Notes: generated from the letters alone by a model not told the origin. A stretch of 29,250 nt of DNA from Candidatus Hydrothermota bacterium (GCA_003644895.1 QNDO01000002.1:1-29250); one strand, 5' to 3'; shown: positions 1 to 7,586, numbered from the stretch's first letter. Translations and numbers: made by a program.

Positions 1-339
1 ATTCCTAGCTGTAAAAACTCCTTTTCCCTCTGCTTTGAAGATGAGAGTCGCTTCTTCTCTGGATGTATCATCAAATTTTAGCCGTATTTTCTTAAGATTA
101 AGCACAATCTGCGGAACATCTTCCAGAACACCATCAACTGTTGAAAACTCATGGTAAACTCCATCAATCCTTGCAGCTATTATTGCATATCCTGGTATCG
201 ATGAAAGCAGAACCCTTCTGAGAGCGTTACCCACAGTGGTTCCATACCCCCTTTCTAGTGGGGAAAAAACAAATCTTCCATAATCTTCCTTTACTTCTTC
301 TTTAATTACACCTTGCGGTAGAATAAATTCGAAATCCAT
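1..339 (-). CDS. rpoA: RNA polymerase alpha subunit, N-terminal part (cut by window edge)
   Basis: The alpha subunit dimerises through its N-terminal domain and is the scaffold on which beta and beta' assemble; its C-terminal domain contacts UP elements and activators. Only the first 113 residues are in the window. The alpha-NTD signature is clear: PLERGYGTTVGNALRRVLLS at residues 27-46, then EFSTVDGVLEDVPQIVLNLK at about 64-83. The ATG at 339 follows a GAGGTG Shine-Dalgarno (SD) sequence and lies 10 nt after rpsD, the usual alpha-operon order. The frame is open to base 1, so the rest of the NTD, the linker and the CTD lie outside. rplQ would be expected next but cannot be seen. Confidence 0.97.
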   Translation of the reverse strand, partial: MDFEFILPQGVIKEEVKEDYGRFVFSPLERGYGTTVGNALRRVLLSSIPGYAIIAARIDGVYHEFSTVDGVLEDVPQIVLNLKKIRLKFDDTSREEATLIFKAEGKGVFTARN

Positions 340-349
340 CTTATACACC

Positions 350-979
350 TCACTTTGAATATAGCTCTACAATCAATCTTTCGTTAATGGGGTGTGTGAT
401 ATCTGCTCTTACAGGGAGCCTAACCACTCTACCCTCAAATTTCTCTTTCTCCAGAGAAAGCCATGCTGGCAAAGCCTGTAGATCCCTTGCTTCAACGCTT
501 TTAACAATAGCAGGGATATTTCTTGACTTCTCTTTTACTGATATTACATCGCCCTCTTTTACAAGATAGGAAGGGATATCAACCTTTCTGCCATTAACCC
601 TTATATGTCCATGACGAACAAATTGCCTTGCCTGAGCTCTGGATTCAGCAAATCCCAGCTGATACACCACATTGTCCAATCTTCTTTCCAAGAGCGTCAA
701 AAGATTTTCACCAGTGTTACCCGGCATTTTTCTTGCAAGTTCAAAATACTTTTTGAATTGTGCTTCCAAAACTCCATAAATACGTTTAACCTTCTGCTTT
801 TCTCTGAGCTGCATTCCGTATATGGATAGCTTTCTTCTTGATGTTGGCCCATGTACTCCTGGAGGATACCTCCTCCTCTCAAAAGCACATTTAGGTGTGT
901 AACACCTATCTCCCTTTAAAAATAACTTTTCTCCTTCTCTTCTACATAGCTTACACTTTGGCCCTGTATATCTTGCCAT
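350..979 (-). CDS. rpsD: 30S ribosomal protein S4
   Basis: S4 binds the five-way junction of 16S rRNA and starts 30S assembly; in many bacteria it also represses the alpha operon. The protein has 209 residues, the normal length. Cys9, Cys12, Cys26 and Cys31 form the zinc-binding N-terminal knuckle of the C+ form of S4. The RNA-binding S4 domain follows at about residues 98-160 (ERRLDNVVYQLGFAESRAQA, then GHIRVNGRKVDIPSY). I chose the ATG at 979 (MARYTGPKC) because AGGAGGG precedes it and family members begin there. An in-frame upstream Met would add 12 residues and run back into rpsK. It starts 5 nt after rpsK, so its SD is inside the rpsK end. Confidence 0.97.
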   Translation of the reverse strand: MARYTGPKCKLCRREGEKLFLKGDRCYTPKCAFERRRYPPGVHGPTSRRKLSIYGMQLREKQKVKRIYGVLEAQFKKYFELARKMPGNTGENLLTLLERRLDNVVYQLGFAESRAQARQFVRHGHIRVNGRKVDIPSYLVKEGDVISVKEKSRNIPAIVKSVEARDLQALPAWLSLEKEKFEGRVVRLPVRADITHPINERLIVELYSK

Positions 980-984
980 ATCTA

Positions 985-1389
985 TTATACCCTCCTTCTC
1001 TTGGGTGGTCTGCAACCGTTATGAGGAATAGGAGTAACATCCCTGATTGCAAATACATCAAGACCTGCTGCTTGAATAGCACGAATCGCAGCTTCACGCC
1101 CTGGTCCAGGACCCTTAACCCAAACTTCCACTCTCTGAACACCAAGCTCTTTGGCTTCCTGAGCTGCCTGAGCAGCAGCTTTAGATGCAGCAAAGGGGGT
1201 TCCTTTTCTTGTACCAGAGAAACCAACTGTTCCTCCACTGGCCCATGTAATGGTATTTCCCTTCAAATCTGTTATTGTAACTATGGTATTATTAAATGTA
1301 GATTGAATATGGGCTATACCTACAGGCTCCACACCCCTTGCTTTCTTTCTCTTTCTTCTTAACGTCTGAGCACTGGTTCTTCTAGCCAT
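985..1389 (-). CDS. rpsK: 30S ribosomal protein S11
   Basis: S11 sits on the 30S platform near the E-site mRNA path and contacts 16S helix 45 and the 690 loop. The 134-residue protein has a basic N-terminus (RRKRKK, residues 11-16), the family motif STFNNT (30-35), KGPGPGRE (92-99) and the HNGCRPPKRRRV tail (123-134). Length and motifs are typical. It lies 12 nt after rpsM and 5 nt before rpsD in the standard S13-S11-S4-alpha order. Confidence 0.97.
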   Translation of the reverse strand: MARRTSAQTLRRKRKKARGVEPVGIAHIQSTFNNTIVTITDLKGNTITWASGGTVGFSGTRKGTPFAASKAAAQAAQEAKELGVQRVEVWVKGPGPGREAAIRAIQAAGLDVFAIRDVTPIPHNGCRPPKRRRV

Positions 1390-1401
1390 TTATTTTACCC
1401 C

Positions 1402-1779
1402 CTATTTTCCCTTTTTCCTGGCCCGTTTCAGCATATTTCCTCTTGGGCCTTTCCTCGTTCTGGCATTAGACCTTGTTCTCTGTCCCCTTACAGGAAGCCC
1501 GGCCTGATGCCTTAAGCCGCGGTAACAACCTATATCAATAAGCCTTTTAATATTCCTTGCTATTTCCGCTTTCAATGCACCTTCAACTTTATATTTTGCT
1601 ACCTCTTCACGCAACTTAGCTACTTCCTCTGGAGTCAAATCTTTTACTCTCTTATCCGGATTCACACCAGTAGCCTGAAGGATTTTCCGAGATGTGGAAA
1701 GGCCTATTCCAAAAATATATGTTAGACCGATCTCCACTCTTTTATTCCTAGGAAGATCTACTCCTGCTATCCTTGCCAT
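1402..1779 (-). CDS. rpsM: 30S ribosomal protein S13
   Basis: S13 is in the 30S head, forms intersubunit bridges to the 50S and contacts P-site tRNA through its basic tail. The 125-residue protein begins MARIAGVDLPRNKRVEIGLT. It has the helix-two-turn-helix region and the signature YRGLRHQAGLPVRGQRT at residues 86-102, then a Lys/Arg-rich tail. An AGGAGG SD overlaps the rpmJ stop codon (TAGGAGG), and the start lies 9 nt after rpmJ, so the two genes are probably translated together. Confidence 0.97.
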   Translation of the reverse strand: MARIAGVDLPRNKRVEIGLTYIFGIGLSTSRKILQATGVNPDKRVKDLTPEEVAKLREEVAKYKVEGALKAEIARNIKRLIDIGCYRGLRHQAGLPVRGQRTRSNARTRKGPRGNMLKRARKKGK

Positions 1780-1788
1780 TTAAACCTC

Positions 1789-1902
1789 CTATCCCTGCCG
1801 CTGTTTGTGTTTAGGATTTTCGCAAATTACCATAACCTTTCCTTTTCTTCTAATAATTTTACATTTTTTACACATTTTTTTAACCGATGATCTCACTTTC
1901 AT
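1789..1902 (-). CDS. rpmJ: 50S ribosomal protein L36
   Basis: L36 is a small zinc-ribbon protein that stabilises 23S rRNA near the GTPase-associated region. The gene encodes 37 residues beginning MKVRSSVKKMCKKCKIIRRK and ending KHKQRQG. Cys11, Cys14, Cys27 and His32 form the C+ zinc site, so this is the zinc-dependent paralogue type. AGGAGG at 1911-1916 lies 8 nt before the ATG. It is the first gene downstream of a strong internal promoter (1939-1967) and so heads the alpha operon. It is too short for many ORF-calling length cut-offs. Confidence 0.96.
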   Translation of the reverse strand: MKVRSSVKKMCKKCKIIRRKGKVMVICENPKHKQRQG

Positions 1903-1910
1903 AAAAAATA

Positions 1911-1916
1911 CCTCCT
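1911..1916 (-). promoter_or_regulatory. Shine-Dalgarno of rpmJ
   Basis: A full AGGAGG lies 8 nt upstream of the rpmJ ATG and supports this very short gene as truly translated. Confidence 0.85.
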
Positions 1917-1938
1917 CAGGGGATCAAAAAGCTCTATA

Positions 1939-1967
1939 ATTTTAAAATATCCCACATATTTTGTCAA
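1939..1967 (-). promoter_or_regulatory. Sigma70-type promoter of the alpha operon (rpmJ-rpsM-rpsK-rpsD-rpoA)
   Basis: In the 76-nt gap between infA and rpmJ the minus strand reads TTGACA (1962-1967), a 17-nt spacer and TAAAAT (1939-1944). The -35 box is consensus and the -10 box differs at one position. Transcription would start near 1932, giving a leader of about 30 nt before rpmJ. That is too short for an S4-binding pseudoknot like that of the E. coli alpha operon. It would let the alpha genes be made apart from upstream readthrough. Confidence 0.8.
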
Positions 1968-1978
1968 ACTCTTACTCC

Positions 1979-2197
1979 TCATTTATATCGATATACTATA
2001 CGGCCTCTTGTGAGGTCATACGGTGAAAGCTCCACCGCAACCCTATCCCCGGGAAGTATTCTTATAAAATGCATCCGCATTTTCCCGGAAACGTGTGCAA
2101 GCACTACTAGGCCGTTATCCAGTTCTACCCTGAACATAGCATTGGGCAGAACCTCTTTCACCGTTCCCTCTACTCTTATTACATTTTTCTTTGCCAT
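1979..2197 (-). CDS. infA: Translation initiation factor IF-1
   Basis: IF1 binds the 30S A site during initiation and helps IF2 and IF3 select initiator tRNA. The 72-residue protein is a single S1/OB fold. It has the hallmarks MAKKNVIRVEGTVKEVLPNA at the N-terminus, then LDNGLVVLAHVSGKMRMHFI and LSPYDLTRGRIVYRYK at the end. It starts 3 nt after map. It is the last gene before the alpha promoter, so it is probably transcribed from upstream promoters only. Confidence 0.97.
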   Translation of the reverse strand: MAKKNVIRVEGTVKEVLPNAMFRVELDNGLVVLAHVSGKMRMHFIRILPGDRVAVELSPYDLTRGRIVYRYK

Positions 2198-2200
2198 AAT

Positions 2201-2947
2201 TTACTCCGTCAAGATTTCAGCACCATCCTTTCTCACAAGGATAGTGTGCTCAAAATGAGCAGCTGGCTTACCATCTACTGTATAGATTGTCCAACCGTCA
2301 CTCCCTGTTTTCACTTCACCAGAACCTGTAGTGAACATAGGTTCAATGGCCAGTGTCATACCTTCCTTCAGTACAGGCCCTCTTCCAGGTAACCCGTAAT
2401 TTGGTACAAACGGGTCCTCATGTAATTTTAAACCAACCCCGTGACCCCCGAGGGCTTTTATCACTGAAAGACTGTATTCTTTTGCTGTTTCTTCAATCAC
2501 ATGTGAAATATCAGAAAGCCTTATTCCTTCTTTTATTATATCTATTGCTCTGAACAAAGCCCTCCTAGTTCCTTCCAATAGCCTTTTCACATCCTCTCCT
2601 GGTTCATCCCCTAAAAATACCGTGAAAGCTGAATCAGAATAAAATCCTTTATAAACAACACCCGAATCAATTTTGACTATATCTCCCTCTTTCAATACTC
2701 TTTCATCCGGTATACCGTGAACCACTTCTTCATTTAATGAGATACAAGTGGCAGCTGGAAACCCCCTGTACCCAAGAAAAGCAGGTTTTCCTCCCCTCCG
2801 CTCGATCTCTTTTTTTATCCACATATCTATATCCCGAAGTGTAGTTCCTGGAATAAGCAATTCTCGTACCCCTTTAAACACTTCACTGAGAATCTTGGCT
2901 GATTCTTTAATCCCCTGGATCTGTTTCTCATCTTTAACATATATCAT
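2201..2947 (-). CDS. map: Type I methionine aminopeptidase
   Basis: This cytosolic metalloprotease removes the initiator Met from new proteins when the second residue is small. The 248-residue 'pita-bread' enzyme shows all five metal ligands: Asp94 (KIDSG), Asp105 (YSDSAFTV), His169 (GGHGVG), Glu202 (AIEPM) and Glu233 (HFEHT). His78 (VVHGIP) is also in place. It lacks the N-terminal zinc-finger extension of type Ib/c enzymes. Its start overlaps the end of adk by 14 nt, and infA follows after 3 nt, the usual secY-adk-map-infA order. Confidence 0.97.
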   Translation of the reverse strand: MIYVKDEKQIQGIKESAKILSEVFKGVRELLIPGTTLRDIDMWIKKEIERRGGKPAFLGYRGFPAATCISLNEEVVHGIPDERVLKEGDIVKIDSGVVYKGFYSDSAFTVFLGDEPGEDVKRLLEGTRRALFRAIDIIKEGIRLSDISHVIEETAKEYSLSVIKALGGHGVGLKLHEDPFVPNYGLPGRGPVLKEGMTLAIEPMFTTGSGEVKTGSDGWTIYTVDGKPAAHFEHTILVRKDGAEILTE

Positions 2948-3587
2948 TGCGAAGTAGTCCTAAAATTGAACGAAGTACTTCTTCAGGGGGTCTATCGGCA
3001 TCTATCTTCTTTAACAGCCCCTTCTTTTCATAGAAATCAACCAGAGGAAGTGTATCTCTTTCGTAGACCTGAAGTCTATTGCGAACGGTGGCTTCATTAT
3101 CATCCTTTCTTCTCTCCAGAGCTGTTCCACAGTAGTCACAAACTTCATCATTTTTAGGAGGATTTGTTATAAGGTTATAAACAGCTCCACACCGGGGACA
3201 TACTCTCCGGGAAGTTAATCTCTTGATTACCTTTTCATCATCTATATCAAAGTAAATTACTGCTTTCAAGTCCTTTTTGAGTTCTCTCAGGATATTATCT
3301 AAACCCTCCGCCTGTATAATGGTGCGAGGAAAGCCATCCAGCACAAAATTTTCCAGTTTGCTGATCCTTTCTTTTACAAGAGAAAGTATAATATCATCAG
3401 GGACCAGTTCTCCCTTTTCCATATAACTTGCAGCAAGTTTTCCCAATTTTGTCCCATTTCTTACTGCCTCTCTCAAAATATCACCGGTTGAAATTTTTTC
3501 AATTCCGTATTGTTCTTTTAGGTAATCGGCTTGTGTGCCCTTACCTGCCCCAGGTGGTCCCAGAAAAACCAGCCTTATCCCCTCCAT
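2934..3587 (-). CDS. adk: Adenylate kinase, zinc-type long form
   Basis: The enzyme catalyses ATP + AMP = 2 ADP in the cytoplasm and keeps adenylate energy charge in balance. The 217-residue protein has the P-loop GPPGAGKGT (10-18), the AMP-binding region TGDILRE and the DGFPRT motif (84-89). Its LID holds Cys130, Cys133, Cys150 and Cys153, the four-Cys structural zinc site found in Gram-positive and many thermophilic enzymes rather than the zinc-free E. coli form. It overlaps the 3' end of secY by 13 nt and the start of map by 14 nt. Confidence 0.97.
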   Translation of the reverse strand: MEGIRLVFLGPPGAGKGTQADYLKEQYGIEKISTGDILREAVRNGTKLGKLAASYMEKGELVPDDIILSLVKERISKLENFVLDGFPRTIIQAEGLDNILRELKKDLKAVIYFDIDDEKVIKRLTSRRVCPRCGAVYNLITNPPKNDEVCDYCGTALERRKDDNEATVRNRLQVYERDTLPLVDFYEKKGLLKKIDADRPPEEVLRSILGLLRNDIC

Positions 3588-4888
3588 CCTCTAATTCGAC
3601 CCTTCTTGAGGAGCCCTTCATACTGTCGCATTATAAGGTGTGCATTTATCTGTTGCATAAGTTCAAGAGCCACACCCACAATTATAAGGATCCTGGTCCC
3701 CCCAAAATAGATTTGAGCATTTGTCCACTTCATTATGTGATAAGGGACTATGGCAATTATTGCGAAAAAGATTGCCCCGGGTAGTAGAATGCGGGCCATA
3801 ACTCTATCAATAAAATCCGCGGTTTTCTGCCCAGGTCTGACTCCAGGGATAAAACCTGAATATCTCTGAAGATTGTCTGCCAGCTCTTTGGGGTTCATTA
3901 CAATAGCAGTGTAGTAGTATGCAAAGAAGATAATTAATCCTCCAAACAACATATCATAGACGAGTGAGCCCGGCCTGAATTTGGAAGCAATATTCTGCAA
4001 GGCTTCAGAACCGCTGAAAAATGCCACATTACTTGGTGCCATGAGGATAGTCTGGGCGAATATGATGGGAATTACACCGGCTGTATTTACTGTAAGCGGA
4101 AGATATGTACTTTGTCCCCCGTATATTTTTCTTCCCACAACCCTTTTAGCATACTGAATGGGAATCCTTCTCTGGGATTCAGTGACCAACACCACCGCAG
4201 CAACGGTTAAAACAATTATAACTATAAGGAATAAAAAGGCCAGAGGCGAAATACCACCTGTTTTCAAAAGATTGATTGTATTGAAAAATTCATAAGGTAC
4301 AGAATCCAGTGTACCCGCAAAGATTAAGACAGAAATTCCGTTTCCAATGCCTCTCTCTGTCATTTGTTCACCTATCCACATGAGAAACAGGGTACCTGCA
4401 ACAAGACTCACTACAGTCTGAAAGATGAAACCCGGTCCAGGATTCGGCACCACAGCTGCACCTGATGGACTACGCAAATTGGAAAGGAATATCGATATTC
4501 CAAAGGCCTGTATACCCGCAATCAAAACTGTTAGGTAACGGGTATACTGAGTTATTAGCCTTCTACCATGTTCACCTTCCCTGTGTAGTCTTTCAAGATA
4601 GGGCCATGTTGTTGTAAGAAGCTGCATTACAATTGAAGCGGAGATGTAAGGCATTATGCCGGCCCCGAAAATAGCCGCTCTTTGCAGTGCTCCTCCTACA
4701 AAAATGTCATAAAGTCCAAAAATGGTACCAGAAAGATTCTGCCTGAAAAATTCAGCAAGTGCACTACCATCCACTCCAGGAAGTGGTATATGTGTTCCCA
4801 CTCTGTAAACAGCAATCATTGCTAGAGTGAAGAGTATTTTATTTCTTAATTCACCAATTTTTGGTATGGCATCTAAATTTCTAAGCAT
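3575..4888 (-). CDS. secY: Preprotein translocase subunit SecY
   Basis: SecY is the protein-conducting channel of the inner membrane. It works with SecE, encoded in this same cluster at 28422-28607. The 437-residue protein has ten predicted membrane segments. Typical features are IPLPGVDGSAL after TM1, the plug/TM2 stretch MPYISASIVMQLL, the cytosolic loop RRIPIQYAKRVVG and a basic C-terminal tail (LLKKGRIRGWRG). The start overlaps rplO by 8 nt. Placement in the spc operon after L15 is canonical and couples channel synthesis to ribosome synthesis. Confidence 0.97.
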   Translation of the reverse strand: MLRNLDAIPKIGELRNKILFTLAMIAVYRVGTHIPLPGVDGSALAEFFRQNLSGTIFGLYDIFVGGALQRAAIFGAGIMPYISASIVMQLLTTTWPYLERLHREGEHGRRLITQYTRYLTVLIAGIQAFGISIFLSNLRSPSGAAVVPNPGPGFIFQTVVSLVAGTLFLMWIGEQMTERGIGNGISVLIFAGTLDSVPYEFFNTINLLKTGGISPLAFLFLIVIIVLTVAAVVLVTESQRRIPIQYAKRVVGRKIYGGQSTYLPLTVNTAGVIPIIFAQTILMAPSNVAFFSGSEALQNIASKFRPGSLVYDMLFGGLIIFFAYYYTAIVMNPKELADNLQRYSGFIPGVRPGQKTADFIDRVMARILLPGAIFFAIIAIVPYHIMKWTNAQIYFGGTRILIIVGVALELMQQINAHLIMRQYEGLLKKGRIRGWRG

Positions 4889-5324
4889 TTATTTTACCGC
4901 CAGCTTTTTCAATTTTTTCCCTGGCACCCTTTGATATTTTATCCACTTGAAACTCCAAGGCCTTGGTAAGGTCGCCTCTACCAAGAACCTTCACGGGTAG
5001 TTCAGTCCTCTTGATCAACCCCTTATTAAAGAGTGTTTCCTTGTTTACTACCTCACCCTCGCTATAGCGGCTCTCAATCTGATCCAGGTTCACATATTCA
5101 TATTCTTTCCTGAATATATTCTTAAATCCTCTCTTCGGCAATCTTCTGTACAGAGGCATCTGCCCGCCTTCAAACCACACTGGCTTAGCTCCTCCAGCAC
5201 GGGCTTTTTCTCCCTTGTGTCCCCTGCCAGCTGTCTTACCATGTCCGGACCCTGGTCCTCTACCTACCCTCTTTCTTTTTTTAACTGCACCTTTTTTAGG
5301 TTCAAGATTTGAGAGTGTAATCAT
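4881..5324 (-). CDS. rplO: 50S ribosomal protein L15
   Basis: L15 is a late-assembly protein whose long basic N-terminal extension threads into 23S rRNA. The 147-residue protein begins MITLSNLEPKKGAVKKRKR. It carries the Gly/Arg/His-rich signature VGRGPGSGHGKTAGRGHKG at residues 20-38 and FEGGQMPLYRRLPKRGF at 51-67. The ATG overlaps the rpmD stop (ATGA), consistent with translational coupling, and the end overlaps the start of secY. Confidence 0.97.
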   Translation of the reverse strand: MITLSNLEPKKGAVKKRKRVGRGPGSGHGKTAGRGHKGEKARAGGAKPVWFEGGQMPLYRRLPKRGFKNIFRKEYEYVNLDQIESRYSEGEVVNKETLFNKGLIKRTELPVKVLGRGDLTKALEFQVDKISKGAREKIEKAGGKINA

Positions 5325-5521
5325 TCATTTCCCTCCTCAATTTCTTCAACTTCGATGAGATAAGAGACTTGTTTAATCATACCTCTAATTTGAGGCGTAT
5401 CTCTATGTATTCTCTCTTTCCCTATACGACCAAGTCCTAAAGCTTCGAGAGTCTGCTTATGTCTTTTATTAACATCAATGGAACTTCTAATCTGCCTGAC
5501 TCTCAGCTTCTTTTCTCCCAC
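5321..5521 (-). CDS. rpmD: 50S ribosomal protein L30
   Basis: L30 is a small 23S-binding protein on the 50S surface. I take the GTG at 5521 as the start (66 residues, MGEKKLRVRQIRSSI...). AGGAGG at 5529-5534 lies 7 nt upstream of it, while the TTG at 5527 is only about 1 nt from that SD. The core LEALGLGRIGKERIHRDTPQIRGMI matches the family (LGLxxI...DTPxxRGM). The first 35 nt overlap the end of rpsE out of frame. The acidic tail EVEEIEEGNE makes it slightly longer than the usual 60 residues. Confidence 0.94.
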   Translation of the reverse strand: MGEKKLRVRQIRSSIDVNKRHKQTLEALGLGRIGKERIHRDTPQIRGMIKQVSYLIEVEEIEEGNE

Positions 5522-6032
5522 GGCCAAACCTCCTCATTATTATATTTACATCAAGACCTCTGAGTTTTGCAACCTCATGTGGATCCTTCAGTGCCAAAAG
5601 TGCATTCAATGTAGCTTTCATCATGTTAATGGCATTATTAGAACCAAGAGATTTAGTGAGAGCATTTTGATATCCTGCGGCTTCAAGTATGGCTCTGACA
5701 GGTTGAGGCGCAATGATACCTGTACCAGGAGCTGCCGGTTTCAGAAGCACCTTTGAAGCACCCTCCTTTCCAATTATTTCATGGGGAAGAGTTCCATTAA
5801 GGATTACAACTTTTTTCATGTTCTTCCGGGCTCTTTTTAGTGCTTTCTGGATCGCTTCAGGGGTCTCCTGGGCCTTCCCATGCCCTATCCCTACTCTACC
5901 CTGTCCATCTCCAACAACAACCCAGACAGATAACTTAAAATTCTTGCCACCTTTTGTTACTTTACTTACCCGCTTAATAACAACAATATTTTCTATAAGT
6001 TCAGAAACTCCTTCTCTATCAACAACGGCCAT
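5487..6032 (-). CDS. rpsE: 30S ribosomal protein S5
   Basis: S5 lies at the mRNA entry channel, has helicase-like and fidelity (ram) roles, and contacts S4. The 181-residue protein has an N-terminal double-stranded-RNA-binding-like domain (VVIKRVSKVTKGGKNFKLSV, 17-36) with GDGQGRVGIGHGKA (41-54). The C-terminal domain has KPAAPGTGII (98-107) and SLGSNN (128-133). Its last 11 residues (after about residue 170) are encoded in the stretch that also holds the rpmD start. It starts 12 nt after rplR with a GGAGGAG SD. Confidence 0.97.
   Translation of the reverse strand: MAVVDREGVSELIENIVVIKRVSKVTKGGKNFKLSVWVVVGDGQGRVGIGHGKAQETPEAIQKALKRARKNMKKVVILNGTLPHEIIGKEGASKVLLKPAAPGTGIIAPQPVRAILEAAGYQNALTKSLGSNNAINMMKATLNALLALKDPHEVAKLRGLDVNIIMRRFGRGRKEAESQAD
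5529..5534 (-). promoter_or_regulatory. Shine-Dalgarno that decides the rpmD start
   Basis: AGGAGG inside the rpsE coding sequence is 7 nt from the GTG at 5521 but about 1 nt from the alternative TTG at 5527. The GTG is therefore favoured as the rpmD start. Confidence 0.75.
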
Positions 6033-6044
6033 ACCATCTCCTCC

Positions 6045-6422
6045 TTAAAATTCAAGGCCTCCCTCTCTTGCACCTTCTGCAAGAGCTTTGACCCTTCCGT
6101 GATATTTGTATCCACTCCTGTCAAACGCAACCTTTTTAATGCCCTTTTCAATAGCCCTCTTCGCGATAAGCCTTCCCACTATCCTGGCTTTTTCTGTCTT
6201 GCTCTTCGCATTTTTCAACTCTTCCTGAACTTCCTTACTGAGTGTGGAGGCTCCCACAATAGTTTTAGAAGGTCCTATGGGAGGATCTACCACAATCTGA
6301 GCATATATATGCTTCAAGCTTTTATAAACAGTTAGCCTTGGTCTATCCTCGGTACCCACAACCTTTTTTCTAACTCTCAGGTGTCTTCTCTTTCTTCTTA
6401 AAACTTTTTCCTCTCTATCCAT
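6045..6422 (-). CDS. rplR: 50S ribosomal protein L18
   Basis: L18 binds 5S rRNA and attaches it to the central protuberance with L5. The 125-residue protein starts with a basic stretch (LRRKRRHLRVRKKV), followed by the family pattern RPRLTVYKSLKHIYAQIVV at 27-45. It ends in FDRSGYKYHGRVKALAEGAREGGLEF, typical of the 5S-binding C-terminus. It begins 2 nt after the rplF stop, so its GGAGG SD is formed by the last codons of rplF. Confidence 0.96.
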   Translation of the reverse strand: MDREEKVLRRKRRHLRVRKKVVGTEDRPRLTVYKSLKHIYAQIVVDPPIGPSKTIVGASTLSKEVQEELKNAKSKTEKARIVGRLIAKRAIEKGIKKVAFDRSGYKYHGRVKALAEGAREGGLEF

Positions 6423-6424
6423 TT

Positions 6425-6973
6425 TTATCCTCCGACTTTAGCTCCCGCTTTTCCAGCTTTTCTTCTCACATGCTCGCCCTTATATCTGATACCCTTGCCC
6501 TTATAGGGCTCCGGCGGTCTTACTTTTCTTATCCGGGCCGCTATTTCTCCCACAAGTTGTTTATCTATCCCGTGAACTTTGATAATGTTTTGTCCCTCTA
6601 CTTCAAATCTTATACCTTCTGGAGGTACAACCTCCACCGGATGAGAATATCCAACTGTAAGAACAAGTTTTTGACCTTCCACTCTCGCACGGTAGCCGGT
6701 ACCTACAATCTCCAATTCCTTCACAAAACCCTTTGATACTCCCTCCACCATATTGGCAATGATTTGTCTTGTGGTTCCATGTAATGCTTTATGAAATTTT
6801 TTATCCGAAGGTCTTTCAACCACTATTTTATCTTTTTCAATTTTTATTGTCATATCGGGGTGATGTTTAAAAGATAGAGTTCCCTTGGGTCCCTTCACGG
6901 TCACCACACCATCCTTATATTGAACCTGAACCCCTTTTGGTATCTCAATTGGTTTCTTTCCAATCCTTGACAT
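6425..6973 (-). CDS. rplF: 50S ribosomal protein L6
   Basis: L6 lies near the sarcin-ricin loop and the factor-binding site of the 50S. The 182-residue protein begins MSRIGKKPIEIPKGV and has two repeated L6 domains (about 1-82 and 83-182). LEIVGTGYRA opens the second domain, and the C-terminal signature PEPYKGKGIRY is at 154-164. It starts 10 nt after rpsH, and rplR follows at 2 nt. Confidence 0.97.
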   Translation of the reverse strand: MSRIGKKPIEIPKGVQVQYKDGVVTVKGPKGTLSFKHHPDMTIKIEKDKIVVERPSDKKFHKALHGTTRQIIANMVEGVSKGFVKELEIVGTGYRARVEGQKLVLTVGYSHPVEVVPPEGIRFEVEGQNIIKVHGIDKQLVGEIAARIRKVRPPEPYKGKGIRYKGEHVRRKAGKAGAKVGG

Positions 6974-6983
6974 ATTCTACCTC

Positions 6984-7382
6984 CTACCAAATATAGAGAA
7001 GGAGTTCGCCTCCAACACCCTTTCTTCGCGCTTCTCTATCAGTCATAAGACCCTGAGATGTGGAGAGAATAGCAATACCGAGTCCATTTTTGACCCACGG
7101 AATCTCCTTCTTTCCCACGTATACTCTTCTTGACGGCTTGGATACCCTCTGCAAATCAGTAATAACAGATCTACCATCCTCGGTATATTTTAGATACACC
7201 ACTGCTTCACCGCCTCTATCTCGTGAAGTTATCTCATAACCTGCTATAAATCCCTCCCTTTTCATAATATCCAGAATGGCTATTTTAAGTTTTGAAATAG
7301 GCTTTATGGCAACCTTTTCGTGATGTGCCCTAATCCCATTTCTGATCCTTGTCAACATGTCTGCAATTGGATCTGTAATCAT
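6984..7382 (-). CDS. rpsH: 30S ribosomal protein S8
   Basis: S8 binds the central domain of 16S rRNA and in E. coli represses the spc operon. The 132-residue protein starts MITDPIADMLTRIRNG, the invariant family N-terminus, so I use the ATG at 7382. An earlier in-frame Met would add 12 unrelated residues overlapping rpsN. The C-terminal STSQGLMTDREARRKGVGGE (107-126) is the S8 signature. A GGAGG SD lies near the rpsN stop. No separate S8 operator is visible at the rplX/rplE junction, where the genes overlap. Confidence 0.97.
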   Translation of the reverse strand: MITDPIADMLTRIRNGIRAHHEKVAIKPISKLKIAILDIMKREGFIAGYEITSRDRGGEAVVYLKYTEDGRSVITDLQRVSKPSRRVYVGKKEIPWVKNGLGIAILSTSQGLMTDREARRKGVGGELLLYIW

Positions 7383-7395
7383 AACTACCTTCCTC

Positions 7396-7584
7396 CTACC
7401 AGCTGGCCTTTTTAACACCAGGGAGCTCTCCCCTTAAAGCAAGCTCCCTGAAGCAAATCCTGCAGAGTCCGAATTTTCTAATATAACCTCTTGGTCTACC
7501 GCACCTTTTACACCTGTTCCTCTTACGGATCTCATATTTAGGCTCTACAGTAAAAGCTCTCACAAATTTTGCCTTTCTTGCCAT
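7396..7584 (-). CDS. rpsN: 30S ribosomal protein S14, zinc-binding short type
   Basis: S14 sits in the 30S head near S3 and S10. The 62-residue product is the short zinc-dependent type (type Z), with Cys25, Cys28, Cys41 and Cys44 in CKRC...CRIC and the flanking GRPRGYIRKFGLCRICFREL. This contrasts with the roughly 100-residue zinc-free form of enteric bacteria. It starts 2 nt after rplE and is followed 13 nt later by rpsH. Confidence 0.97.
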   Translation of the reverse strand: MARKAKFVRAFTVEPKYEIRKRNRCKRCGRPRGYIRKFGLCRICFRELALRGELPGVKKASW

Positions 7585-7586
7585 CT

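Noticed and set aside
980..1015. Longer start for S4 with 12 extra residues
   Set aside because: It would overlap rpsK; the SD and the family start MARYTGPKC support the ATG at 979.
7383..7418. Longer start for S8
   Set aside because: The extra 12 residues overlap the rpsN end; MITDPIADMLTRIRNG is the family N-terminus.
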